Of a stretch of 64,000 nt of DNA, positions 1 through 9,438 are shown piece by piece (position 1 is the first letter of the stretch; every line of letters begins with the position of its first letter). The stretch spans positions 30,746 through 94,745 of the forward strand of contig DUNN01000023.1 in NCBI GenBank assembly GCA_012839345.1, read 5' to 3'. The stretch comes from Clostridiales bacterium. GTDB lineage: Bacteria > Bacillota > Clostridia > Oscillospirales > Acutalibacteraceae. The notes under the pieces were generated by a model. It was given only the letters and a program-made list of their open reading frames with translations. It was not told where the DNA came from and ran no database searches. A program made the translations under genes and the position numbers.

Positions 1-1
1 G

Positions 2-1195
2 ATGTTCGGCGTGCGTTCCAAAGAGGATGTGACCGGTGCAACCAGCGCTGTGTTTGCCAGCCTGCATACGCTGTATCAGAATGAAATGCAGCGTATTCCG
101 GTTCATTTTATGCTTCGCATTCAAAAAGGGGAACCCGTTGTCCTTTCCGCGCGGGATGAAAACGGCCATGCGGCCAAAGCCGAAGGCGAACCCCCGCAGG
201 ACGCCCTGCACCGCCCAGTCGACCGCGCCCGCTGCGAAGAACAGCTGCGGAAAACCGGCGGTACGCCGTTTTATGCCGCTGAGATTTCCTGTGAAATTGG
301 AGAAGGGCTTTCCGTTCCGGTTTCCTCGCTGAACGCCCTGCGCCGGGACGTGCTGGAACAGCTGCTCACCCAGCGCAGCGAAAAAAAACCGGTGCCGTTT
401 ACAACGCACCCGCTCCCGGAATCCGGCAGTCACCGCGCCCAACCCATGAAATTCCGTGCGCGGTTTTTCCACGCCGATTTGCCGGAAGCGGCCAAACAAT
501 GTGAGTTAGTATACGTTCCGTATTATACGGACTTAAAATTACTAGAAGACTATCGTAAAGAGGGATATCCGGTCGCCGTAGAACTGCCGCGCGGCATGTT
601 TGGAATGGAAGATGCCCTGCGCCGCCGTCTTTCCGATTTGAAAAAAGCAGGCATTACCGATGTTTGGGCCGGGAACCTTGGTGCGGCCGCCTTGGGGAAA
701 GAACTCGGCCTGAACGTTCACGGCGGATTTTCCCTGAACATCACCAATTCCGCCGCCCTTGCGTGGTATACGGAGTTCGGTTTAGCCGACACGGAGCTTT
801 CGTTTGAACTAACCCTGCAGCAGGCCGCCAACATCGGTGGGGAATTGCCGCGCGGCCTGCTGCTTTATGGACGGCTGCCGTTAATGCTGTCGCGCAACTG
901 CCCCGCGGCCAACGGACCGGGCGGATGTCTCCACTGCAAAACCGCTCCGTTCCTGACGGACCGCAAAGGCGTACAGTTCCCCGTCCAGTGTTATGGCAGC
1001 TGCAGCGAAGTGCTGAATTCGGTGGTGCTTTCCATGTCGGACCGGCTGAGCGAAGTGCGCAATCAGGATTTCGGTGTGCTGCGCTTCACAACAGAAACCC
1101 GCGCGCAGGCGCAGGAGGTTCTGGAACGATACTTCACCGGCGGCACTCTGCCGGGGGATTATACCCGCGGACTGTACTACCGTGGAATTGAATAA
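2..1195 (+). CDS. Peptidase U32 family protein, 5'-truncated by window edge
   Basis: ORF translation has U32/DUF3656-like segments (PRGMFGMEDALRRRLSDLKKAGITDVWAGNLGAAALGKELGLNVHGGFSLNITNS); reading frame open to the window start. Confidence 0.8.
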   Translation: MFGVRSKEDVTGATSAVFASLHTLYQNEMQRIPVHFMLRIQKGEPVVLSARDENGHAAKAEGEPPQDALHRPVDRARCEEQLRKTGGTPFYAAEISCEIGEGLSVPVSSLNALRRDVLEQLLTQRSEKKPVPFTTHPLPESGSHRAQPMKFRARFFHADLPEAAKQCELVYVPYYTDLKLLEDYRKEGYPVAVELPRGMFGMEDALRRRLSDLKKAGITDVWAGNLGAAALGKELGLNVHGGFSLNITNSAALAWYTEFGLADTELSFELTLQQAANIGGELPRGLLLYGRLPLMLSRNCPAANGPGGCLHCKTAPFLTDRKGVQFPVQCYGSCSEVLNSVVLSMSDRLSEVRNQDFGVLRFTTETRAQAQEVLERYFTGGTLPGDYTRGLYYRGIE

Positions 1196-1252
1196 AGGTA
1201 AAACACATCCCGCACAAAACGGGATTTCACAACGAAAAGAGAAGAAAGAGGA

Positions 1253-1699
1253 ATGCCCATGCAGCCGCTGAAAATCAAAAAACTGCACCCCAACGCCGTA
1301 CTGCCCACCCGTGCAAGCGACGGCTCCGCAGGAATGGACCTGTACGCCCTGTTGGACGCGCCGCTCACACTGGAGCCGCGCGGACTGTACCGCATTCCCA
1401 CCGGAATTGCCATTGCGCTGCCGGGGCCGGAAACCGTCGGCCTGCTGTTTGCGCGGAGCGGGCTGGGGGTAAAGCATGGAATTTCCCTTTCCAACGCCGT
1501 GGGCGTGATTGACAGCGACTATCGCGGGGAGCTGATTGTGGGGATTTGCAACCTGAGCGACCACCCGTACACCCTGACCCCGGGCGAGCGCTTTGCCCAG
1601 CTGGTCGTAATGCCGGTGCTTCTGCCCGCTGTGGAGGAAACAGATGACCTGGGTGAAACAGCACGCGGTGCCGGGGGATTTGGCTCCACTGGGAAATAA
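1253..1699 (+). CDS. dut: dUTP diphosphatase
   Basis: Translation has dUTPase motifs: ASDGSAGMDLYA, ARSGLGVKHGI, GVIDSDYRGE, GERFAQLV, RGAGGFGSTG. Start could be 1259. Confidence 0.95.
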   Translation: MPMQPLKIKKLHPNAVLPTRASDGSAGMDLYALLDAPLTLEPRGLYRIPTGIAIALPGPETVGLLFARSGLGVKHGISLSNAVGVIDSDYRGELIVGICNLSDHPYTLTPGERFAQLVVMPVLLPAVEETDDLGETARGAGGFGSTGK

Positions 1700-1707
1700 T
1701 GTTCCCG

Positions 1708-1754
1708 CGAAAAGAGGACTGCTGCAAAATGGTTTTGCAGCAGTCCTCTTTTCG
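1708..1754 (+). terminator. Perfect 22-bp stem, 3-nt loop hairpin downstream of dut
   Basis: cgaaaagaggactgctgcaaaa-tgg-ttttgcagcagtcctcttttcg. Confidence 0.75.
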
Positions 1755-2040
1755 ATTTGTATGGCAGAAAACGGGAAATAATGTTGTGGTGGAATCTCTT
1801 GTAAAAAACAAGGACTTCAGACCGACAGAAAATCGCCCAAAATTTTATGCATTCTATTGCCAAAACACACAGAACAGGATAAAATATCGAATAGAATTTT
1901 TAATGCATTTCGAGAATCGCAGACCGTTTTTAGGCACAACAACTGTGTAAAAATAGAAAGAAAAGTCTGTGATTGTTTTCGGGGTAAAAAATCATCTTTC
2001 CCCGTACAATGAATTTTGTAAAAGAATAGGGGTTGTAAGA

Positions 2041-2589
2041 ATGTTAGTCCTGGCGTCCACTTCGCCGCGCCGCAGCGAGCTTTTAAAAATGGCCGGCTAC
2101 GAATTTTCCGTCGTGCCCCCCGAGGCAAACGAAAATTATTTACGGGGAACACCACCCGTACAGATTGTGGAGCAGCTCTCCACACGAAAAGCAAAGCTGG
2201 TGGCAAAGGACCACCCAGACGACATCGTTCTTGCCGCGGACACTCTTGTGGTATTGAAAGGGCGCATTTTAGGCAAGCCCAAGGATGAGCAAGAAGCAAA
2301 GGCTATGCTGAAGCTGCTGAGCGGCAACGTGCATCAGGTTTACACCGGGTACTGCATCATTTCCGGCGGAAAAATGGTGACCGGGCACGAATGCACTTCC
2401 GTGGAATTCTACACGCTGAAGGATAGCGATATTGAAGCGTACCTTGCCACCGGCGAACCGATGGACAAAGCCGGGGCATATGGCATTCAGGGGCGCGGCG
2501 CGCTGCTGGTAAAGCGGATTGACGGGGATTTTTACAATGTAATGGGACTTCCCATCGGCAAAATCAACCGTCTGCTGAAAAGCCTGTGA
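2041..2589 (+). CDS. maf: Maf family nucleotide pyrophosphatase
   Basis: MLVLASTSPRRSELLKMAGYEF and AADTLVV motifs; internal ATG at 2041 preferred over ORF-track start 1969. Confidence 0.93.
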   Translation: MLVLASTSPRRSELLKMAGYEFSVVPPEANENYLRGTPPVQIVEQLSTRKAKLVAKDHPDDIVLAADTLVVLKGRILGKPKDEQEAKAMLKLLSGNVHQVYTGYCIISGGKMVTGHECTSVEFYTLKDSDIEAYLATGEPMDKAGAYGIQGRGALLVKRIDGDFYNVMGLPIGKINRLLKSL

Positions 2590-2629
2590 CTCTGCATGTA
2601 TGAATTCCAGATTGTTCATAATTTAAGTG

Positions 2630-2658
2630 TTGAGAAATGATGTTGAAAAGGGTATAAT
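2630..2658 (+). promoter_or_regulatory. Sigma-A-like promoter for mreB
   Basis: TTGAGA (2630-2635), 17-nt spacer, TATAAT (2653-2658). Confidence 0.65.
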
Positions 2659-2815
2659 AGATTCTATCTGAGATATGTCGTAAATGAACTTTAAAACCGG
2701 ACTGGGACTTGGAGTTCGTTGAACGAACGGGAAGCGCCTTTCCTCGCTTTGTGTTTTACGCCTTTTTAAAGTTGCTTCCCACTATTTTGTGCGAGCTGAA
2801 AGGGGAAAATGATAC

Positions 2816-3829
2816 ATGTTTTCAAAAGATATAGGAATTGATTTGGGTACTGCGAATACCCTTGTTTTTATGAAGGGCAAAGGCATCGTCATGCGCGAGC
2901 CTTCCGTTGTCGCCGTTGATGTGCGTACCGATACGGTACTTGCCGTTGGCACCCAGGCAAAAGAAATGATCGGACGTACGCCTGGCTCCATTGTTGCCGT
3001 ACGACCGCTGAAAGACGGCGTTATTGCCGACTTCGACATCACCGCGACCATGCTCAAACACTTTATCCGCAAAGCAATTAAAACAAATGCGTTCTCCCGC
3101 CCGCATATTATCGTCTGCATCCCGTCCGGCGTGACCGAAGTTGAGCGCCGCGCTGTGGAGGACGCCGCCCGTCAGGCCGGCGCAAACAACGTGGAACTGA
3201 TTGAAGAACCCATGGCCGCTGCAATCGGCGCGGGCCTTCCTGTCAGCGACCCGACCGGCAGCATGGTGGTGGATATCGGCGGTGGTACTGCCGAAGTCGC
3301 TGTCATTTCGCTGGGCGACATCGTTACTTCCGTTTCCGTCCGTGTGGCAGGGGACAAGTTTGACGAATCCATTATTTCCTATGTTAAGAAAAAGTACAAT
3401 CTGCTTATCGGCGAACGTACCGCAGAGGACATTAAAATCCAAATCGGTTCCGCTTACCCGACGGAAGACAACGAGAACGCCAGCGTGGAAATTAAAGGAC
3501 GCAACCTGGTGGATGGCCTGCCAAAGAATGTGACCATCACCGCCGAAGAGGTACGCGAGGCGCTGAGCGACCCGCTGTCCATGATTGTCGATGCGATTAA
3601 ATCTACTTTGGAAAAGACTCCGCCGGAGCTTTCTGCAGATATTATCGACCACGGCATTATGCTGACCGGCGGCGGCGCGCTGCTGCGCGGTCTGGACCGT
3701 TTGGTAGAGCAGGAAACCGGAATGCCCGTCCACGTGGCAGAAAGCCCGCTGGACTGTGTAGTAAACGGCACCGGAAAGCAGCTTGAGATAACCATGCCGT
3801 CCTCTTACTACAAAAATAACCGCAAATAA
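2816..3829 (+). CDS. mreB: Rod shape-determining protein MreB
   Basis: [56 protein letters not shown]. Confidence 0.97.
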   Translation: MFSKDIGIDLGTANTLVFMKGKGIVMREPSVVAVDVRTDTVLAVGTQAKEMIGRTPGSIVAVRPLKDGVIADFDITATMLKHFIRKAIKTNAFSRPHIIVCIPSGVTEVERRAVEDAARQAGANNVELIEEPMAAAIGAGLPVSDPTGSMVVDIGGGTAEVAVISLGDIVTSVSVRVAGDKFDESIISYVKKKYNLLIGERTAEDIKIQIGSAYPTEDNENASVEIKGRNLVDGLPKNVTITAEEVREALSDPLSMIVDAIKSTLEKTPPELSADIIDHGIMLTGGGALLRGLDRLVEQETGMPVHVAESPLDCVVNGTGKQLEITMPSSYYKNNRK

Positions 3830-3950
3830 CAAACGAACCCGCAGATGGAAGCGGTTTCTATGCATTTGAACGAGCGGAGGGTAGGTGAACTCTCCGCCTA
3901 TTTTTTCAGAGTGGGCAATGCGTGCACGCGTAAGTGCAGCATACCATTTA

Positions 3951-3988
3951 TTGTCCATTGTTCATCATTCATGATTCATTGTTAATTG
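3951..3988. repeat. Heptameric short tandem repeat stretch upstream of mreC
   Basis: ttgtcca|ttgttca|tcattca|tgattca|ttgttaa|ttg. Confidence 0.5.
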
Positions 3989-4004
3989 GCAAGGGGGTGC
4001 TGCG

Positions 4005-4895
4005 TTGAAAGACGTCTTTCATTCCAATGGCTTTAAACTGGTTGTGGCTCTAGCTTTCATTCTGTTCGGGCTGATGCTTTACACCGCGGGCAGCGGCGGT
4101 TCCGTCGTTTCCAGCCTGCTCGGTTTTGTTTCAACCCCCATGCAGAAGGTCAGCACCGTGGTGACCAACAACGCCGTGGCCACAACACAGGCTGCGACGC
4201 GTTCCAACGCGGAACTGCTGGCGGAAAACGACGCCCTAAAACAACAAATTGCGGAGCTCAACAAAAAACTAATCAATTATTATACGTATCAGCAGGAAAA
4301 CGCACAGCTGCGAAAATTTTTGGAGCTGAAAAATGAAAACAAGGATTTCAAGCCGGTTTCGGCCGCGGTCATCGGGCGGGACCCGAACAGCGATTTTTAC
4401 AGCTTCCAAATTGATAAAGGGTCTTCTTCCGGCGTAAAGCTGAACGACCCGGTCATTACCGAAAGCGGCGTAGCCGGCTGGATCTCCAGCGTGAGTGCGG
4501 GGTACAGCCGCGTGACCACCATCCTTTCGCCGGACACCAAAATCAGTGCGGTCGACAAGGTGAACCGCGACTCCGGCGTCATCAACTGCAACATTAAAAT
4601 GGCGGACAGCAACCTTTTAAAGCTGTCATACCTGGATGCCAACACCACCGTAAAGGCGGGGGATATCATCGTAACGAGCGGACTGGGCGGGGTGTACCCG
4701 CGCAACCTGGCAATCGGGACCGTAACAAAGGTGGATCACGACCCCTATGACGTTTCGCTGTACGCGGAAGTCAAACCGTTTGTCGATGTGAAAACCGTCC
4801 GCGACGTAATGGTCATTACTTCGTTTGAAGGGCAGGGGCAGGCTTTGCCGGGGGATACCGCCTCATCATCCACACCCTCGAGCGGGTCGAAGTAA
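4005..4895 (+). CDS. mreC: Rod shape-determining protein MreC (TTG start)
   Basis: Coiled-coil then AAVIGRDPNSDFYSFQIDKGSSSGVKLNDPVITESGVAGWISSV; directly after mreB; RBS aaggggg. Confidence 0.93.
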   Translation: MKDVFHSNGFKLVVALAFILFGLMLYTAGSGGSVVSSLLGFVSTPMQKVSTVVTNNAVATTQAATRSNAELLAENDALKQQIAELNKKLINYYTYQQENAQLRKFLELKNENKDFKPVSAAVIGRDPNSDFYSFQIDKGSSSGVKLNDPVITESGVAGWISSVSAGYSRVTTILSPDTKISAVDKVNRDSGVINCNIKMADSNLLKLSYLDANTTVKAGDIIVTSGLGGVYPRNLAIGTVTKVDHDPYDVSLYAEVKPFVDVKTVRDVMVITSFEGQGQALPGDTASSSTPSSGSK

Positions 4896-5408
4896 ATGGA
4901 AAAGCTGAAGTGGATTCGTTATTTCGCCTATACAATTGAAATTTTGGTCGTTTTTATGGTTCAGGAAACACCGGGGCTGATCCCCTCGGTGTTCGGCGCG
5001 CGCCCGGTCATGCTGATTCCGGCCGTGCTGGCCATTGCCCTGTTTGAAAGCGAACTGGCTTCCATGGCTTTTGGGCTTTTCGGCGGCCTGCTGATTGACT
5101 TCGGCATCGGCGGCGCCCTGGGGTTCCACGGCCTGCTGCTGATGTTGGTCTGCTACTTTCTGGGGGTTCTGGCAGCGAACCTCATCCGCACCAATTTTCT
5201 AACCGCTATGATTGTTGCCGTGCTGGTCACCGGAGCCATTCTGCTGCTTCAATGGGTATTTTTCTATGTACTGGCAGATTACAGCGAATCAATTTACGCG
5301 CTGACGGCGCATTACGCACCCCGGTTCCTTTATACCGTGGTGCTGATGCCCATTGCCTATTATTTCAACCGCGCGCTGGCACTGCAAGTTCGCACCAAGA
5401 ATGAATAA
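4896..5408 (+). CDS. mreD: Rod shape-determining protein MreD
   Basis: Hydrophobic protein of about 170 aa directly after mreC. Confidence 0.88.
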   Translation: MEKLKWIRYFAYTIEILVVFMVQETPGLIPSVFGARPVMLIPAVLAIALFESELASMAFGLFGGLLIDFGIGGALGFHGLLLMLVCYFLGVLAANLIRTNFLTAMIVAVLVTGAILLLQWVFFYVLADYSESIYALTAHYAPRFLYTVVLMPIAYYFNRALALQVRTKNE

Positions 5409-5505
5409 CTGCTCCGTTGATTCCCTGAATATAGATGTTTTGATTGTCCGTAATGCTTGATGATTCATAAACCGTGATTGAACCGAAAAAGACTGGAGGT
5501 TGGCC

Positions 5506-7617
5506 TTGAGCAAGCTGAAAGAAAACGCAAGATACATTTTTTGCGGAATCATCGTTATGGCCGTGCTGGCCGTTTACTGCCTGCGCCTGGTGGATTGGCA
5601 GATTGTGAACGGATCCTCTTGGCTGCAAAAGGCCACTTCGTCCAGCGTGGCGAAGGTCAGCATGGATGCCGCGCGAGGCGAAATTCTGGACGCCAAGGGC
5701 GTAGGGCTGGCCGTAAACAAAACCGTTTACGCCATTGTGTTTGACCGTGCACATATGCCGGACGGTACCGCCAACAAAACCATCGCTCAGCTGATTGCGC
5801 TGCTTACCAAACGCGGGGAAACATGGGAAGACACGCTTCCCATCACACTGGACAAGAACGGAACCTATCAGTTTATCGCCGGCAAGGAAAAGGAAGTTGC
5901 CGCCCTGAAGGCAAAGGATTTCCTAAACATGAACTCCTATGCGACTGCAGAGCAGTGCATGAGCGAACTGGTGAAGAAATACGAAATTACAGGCTATACA
6001 AAGGCGGAAACCAGGGCCATCGTATCCGTCCGGTACAACATGACCAAATCCGGATTCGGCCTTTCCACGCCTTATACTTTTGCAAAAGATGTAAGCAAGG
6101 AAACGGTCGCCATTATTAACGAAAATTCCTCCCGTCTGCCCGGTGCGACGACAAAGGTCACCACCGAGCGGCAGTACCCGCTGGGCGACCTGATGCCGCA
6201 CATTCTGGGCTATGTGGGTTCGATTTCCAAAGAAGAATACGATACCTTGAAAGACAAGGGATACGCTCTGAACGACCGCCTTGGCAAAACCGGCATTGAA
6301 CAGGCGTTTGAAAGCGCCCTGCGCGGCAAGCAAGGCGAAAAGGTCGTGGAAACGAACAAGTCCGGTGCGTTGGAATCGGAAACGGTAACCAAAGCGCCCG
6401 TTTCCGGCAATTCGGTTTTTCTAACGATTGACAGCAACCTGCAAAAGGTGTTGAACGTATCGCTTGCCAAAAACGTAAAAGCTACTCAACAGAACGGCGT
6501 AAAGCTGTGCGCCCAACATTATAAAGGGAGTTCCTCCAAACACGGCGAGGACTGCGTGGCCGGCGCGGCCGTGGTCATCCGCGTAAAGGATTTTGCCATT
6601 TTGGCCGCTTCCACCTACCCAAGCTATGATTTAAACCAATATTTGGACAATACCAGCTATTATTCCACCCTGGTAAAGGACAAGACGCATCCGCTCATTA
6701 ACCGGGCGTTCAACGGCGTATTCACCCCCGGTTCCAGCTTTAAGCCCAGTGTGGCGCTTGCCGCACTGCAGGAAGGTGCCATCAGCAATTCTACGGTGAT
6801 TACCTGCAACCACACCTACACCCGCTTTATTAAGCAGGACCCTAACTTCCACCCGACCTGCCTGGGCACTCACGGGCCGATTACGCTGAACACCGCGCTG
6901 GCCAAATCCTGCAATATCTTCTTTTACGATACGGCTTACCGCACCGGAATTGAAACGATGAACCTGTACGCCAAACGGCTTGGGCTTGGGGTAAAAACCG
7001 GAATCGAACTAAGCGAAAGCTCCGGGATTCTGGCCGGCCCGGCAGAACGCTCCGCTTCCGGAGGAAGCTGGTCCTACGGCGATACCGTACAGTCGGGCAT
7101 CGGCCAGAGCGACAACCAGTTTACTCCTTTGCAGCTGGCAACCTACGCCGCGACCATTGCAAACAACGGCGTACGCCTGAAACCGCACCTGGTCGATAAA
7201 ATCACCGATTACACCCGCACTAAGGTCATTACCCAAAACGGCGCAACCGAAGTGGACAACGCCGGCGTTTCCGCGCAGAATTTGAAATACGTGCAGCAGG
7301 GCATGCGTTCCGTGATTACCAGCGGAACTGGCGCTTCGGTGTTTGGCCATTACGGCATTGCCATCGCCGGTAAAACCGGTACGGCACAAGGCCCCGGTTC
7401 AGATAACGTTGACTTCATCGGCTACGCACCGTATGACAATCCGGAAATCGCCGTTGCCGTTGTGCTGGAACACGGCGCGACTAGCCTGTATTCCAACAGC
7501 ATTGCGAAAGACATTTTTGATGCCTATTTTTACGGGAAAACGGTGGATGCAAGCGGAAATCTGGTCATGCCAGCCACCCATGCCCCGGCTTCTTCCACTC
7601 CTTCGAGCAGCCGTTAA
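5506..7617 (+). CDS. Penicillin-binding protein 2 / transpeptidase (TTG start)
   Basis: AARGEILDAKGVGLAVNKTVYAIVFD; GVFTPGSSFKPSVALAAL (SxxK), KSCN, GKTGTAQG (KTG). RBS ggagg before TTG at 5506; gene symbol mrdA/pbpA not assigned with certainty. Confidence 0.92.
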   Translation: MSKLKENARYIFCGIIVMAVLAVYCLRLVDWQIVNGSSWLQKATSSSVAKVSMDAARGEILDAKGVGLAVNKTVYAIVFDRAHMPDGTANKTIAQLIALLTKRGETWEDTLPITLDKNGTYQFIAGKEKEVAALKAKDFLNMNSYATAEQCMSELVKKYEITGYTKAETRAIVSVRYNMTKSGFGLSTPYTFAKDVSKETVAIINENSSRLPGATTKVTTERQYPLGDLMPHILGYVGSISKEEYDTLKDKGYALNDRLGKTGIEQAFESALRGKQGEKVVETNKSGALESETVTKAPVSGNSVFLTIDSNLQKVLNVSLAKNVKATQQNGVKLCAQHYKGSSSKHGEDCVAGAAVVIRVKDFAILAASTYPSYDLNQYLDNTSYYSTLVKDKTHPLINRAFNGVFTPGSSFKPSVALAALQEGAISNSTVITCNHTYTRFIKQDPNFHPTCLGTHGPITLNTALAKSCNIFFYDTAYRTGIETMNLYAKRLGLGVKTGIELSESSGILAGPAERSASGGSWSYGDTVQSGIGQSDNQFTPLQLATYAATIANNGVRLKPHLVDKITDYTRTKVITQNGATEVDNAGVSAQNLKYVQQGMRSVITSGTGASVFGHYGIAIAGKTGTAQGPGSDNVDFIGYAPYDNPEIAVAVVLEHGATSLYSNSIAKDIFDAYFYGKTVDASGNLVMPATHAPASSTPSSSR

Positions 7618-7780
7618 GGAACCACTCGGCAAAGAATATTAAAATCGGGAAAGTGAAGTTTCAGGAATATCTTCCGATAATTGTGAATAGAAATTTAAAT
7701 TTATTAATTTGTAAAATCAAACAAGAAAAACGCTTTGACTAGCATGAATTCTTGTGGTAGTATGATAATGAGGTTATATC

Positions 7781-8527
7781 ATGGGAGCTGTAACAGTAAT
7801 TACTTCAGGAAAAGGCGGCGTGGGAAAATCCACCGTTTCCGCCGGGCTTGCGGCAGCATTTTCCGCGCGCGGCAGACGTGTTCTGCTGATTGACTGCGAC
7901 GCGGGCCTTGGCTGCCTAGACCATATCCTTGGCGTGGCCGAGCAGCGGGTGTTCGACTTGGCAGATATCGTTTCCGGCCGGGCAGAACCGGCAGACGCGG
8001 TATATGCCTGTGGGACTCTGCCCAATGTGTTCCTGCTTCCCGCCCCGGGCAGCCAGGAGGACGTTGTCAGCCCGGCGATTATGAAGCAGCTGACAGAAGC
8101 TTTTTCCAAGTATTACGACCATATTTTGATTGACTGTCCGGCCGGCGTGGGCAACGGTTTTGCCAGCGCAGTCGCCGGCGCACAGCGGGCTTTGGTGGTT
8201 TCCACCCCAGACCCGGTGTGTTTGCGCAACTCCAATCGGACAAGGCAGCTTTTGGAGCAACTTGGTGTGCCCCAGCAGCGGATGGTAATCAACCGCTTCA
8301 GCAGCCGTAATTTTCGGCTGCAGGGCTTTTACCCCGACCTTGACACCGTGATTGACGCGGCAGGAATCCGGCTGATAGCAGTCATTCCGGAAGACCCGCT
8401 TTTGGCGGCGGCGGCAGCGAGAAGCGAACCCGCCCCGGCCAATTGCCCCGGTGCCTTGGCTTTCGGCCGCCTTGCGGCCAGACTGGAAGGCGAGCAGGTG
8501 CCGCTGGCGCCCCTTCAGAAATTTTAA
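7781..8527 (+). CDS. minD: MinD-like septum site-determining ATPase
   Basis: Deviant Walker [34 protein letters not shown]; follows mre/PBP2 genes. Confidence 0.85.
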   Translation: MGAVTVITSGKGGVGKSTVSAGLAAAFSARGRRVLLIDCDAGLGCLDHILGVAEQRVFDLADIVSGRAEPADAVYACGTLPNVFLLPAPGSQEDVVSPAIMKQLTEAFSKYYDHILIDCPAGVGNGFASAVAGAQRALVVSTPDPVCLRNSNRTRQLLEQLGVPQQRMVINRFSSRNFRLQGFYPDLDTVIDAAGIRLIAVIPEDPLLAAAAARSEPAPANCPGALAFGRLAARLEGEQVPLAPLQKF

Positions 8528-8559
8528 GGATGACCGTTAGAACAGGAGGAGTATCACAG

Positions 8560-8964
8560 ATGAACATTGCATTAATCGCTCATGATGCCAAAAAGGAACT
8601 GATGGTGCAGTTCTGCATTGCCTACTGCGGCGTTCTGAGCAGACATGACCTGTGCGCTACCGGAACGACAGGGAAAATGGTTTCGGAGGCCACTGGGCTT
8701 GAAATACAGCGCTTTCTGGCGGGCTCCCAGGGCGGCGACCAGCAGATTGCGGCGCGTATCGCCTGCAATGAAGTCGACCTGCTCCTGTTTTTCCGTGACC
8801 CGCTGAGCCCCAAGCCGCACGAGCCGAACGACATGAATCTGCTGCGCCTGTGCGACATGCATAACATCCCAGTCGCCACCAATATTGCGACTGCGGAAGT
8901 GCTGATCCACGGATTGGAACGCGGCGACCTTGACTGGCGCAATATTCTGAACCCGAAGGGATGA
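8560..8964 (+). CDS. mgsA: Methylglyoxal synthase
   Basis: [49 protein letters not shown] at 8560 with RBS aggagg. Confidence 0.95.
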   Translation: MNIALIAHDAKKELMVQFCIAYCGVLSRHDLCATGTTGKMVSEATGLEIQRFLAGSQGGDQQIAARIACNEVDLLLFFRDPLSPKPHEPNDMNLLRLCDMHNIPVATNIATAEVLIHGLERGDLDWRNILNPKG

Positions 8965-8994
8965 ATCCCCGGGGAATGATCCCCGTGCCTTTCA

Positions 8995-9225
8995 TATTTT
9001 GATATTGTAACCATCGGTAATGACCGGGAAGAGTACCCAAACACCCCGCCACAGGGAGGGCGCGCCGTGACTGAGAACGCACCTGCACACGGGTTATGGT
9101 GAAGACACCCGCGAACCGAACGAGCCCCGCGTTTCGGGGCATAAAGAGGAGGGCTTCGGCCCTTGAAAAAGGGTGGCACCGCGAGGATTTTCCCTCGTCC
9201 CTTTGACTGGGACGGGGGATTTTTG
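8995..9225 (+). promoter_or_regulatory. T-box leader (tRNA-sensing) upstream of hisS...aspS
   Basis: Canonical T-box GGGTGGCACCGCG at 9171-9183; Stem I-like ggaagagtac and cagggaggg...ctgaga motifs; candidate specifier GACAC at 9104-9108; Rho-independent terminator at 9191-9225. Confidence 0.93.
9191..9225 (+). terminator. T-box attenuator terminator
   Basis: tccctcgtccc-tttgact-gggacggggga-tttttt. Confidence 0.85.
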
Positions 9226-9438
9226 TATACTCGCACTTCCACATAAAACGAAAAGGAACAAGTGGGAACCGTATAACACCAAAGAGGACCAAAATATTTC
9301 GTCTGAAAAATGCTGGGGTACCCTCCATGAGGAGGGCAGCGCCCGAAGCAAACAATTTATTTTTGATTCCTCAACAAGGGTATTGGCTTCCCACGATTCA
9401 TTGGTCACTATAATAAAGCAAATAAAGGAGAATTGACT

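Noticed and set aside
2822-3958. 378-aa - strand ORF antisense to mreB
   Set aside because: Shadow ORF; the + strand is unambiguous MreB
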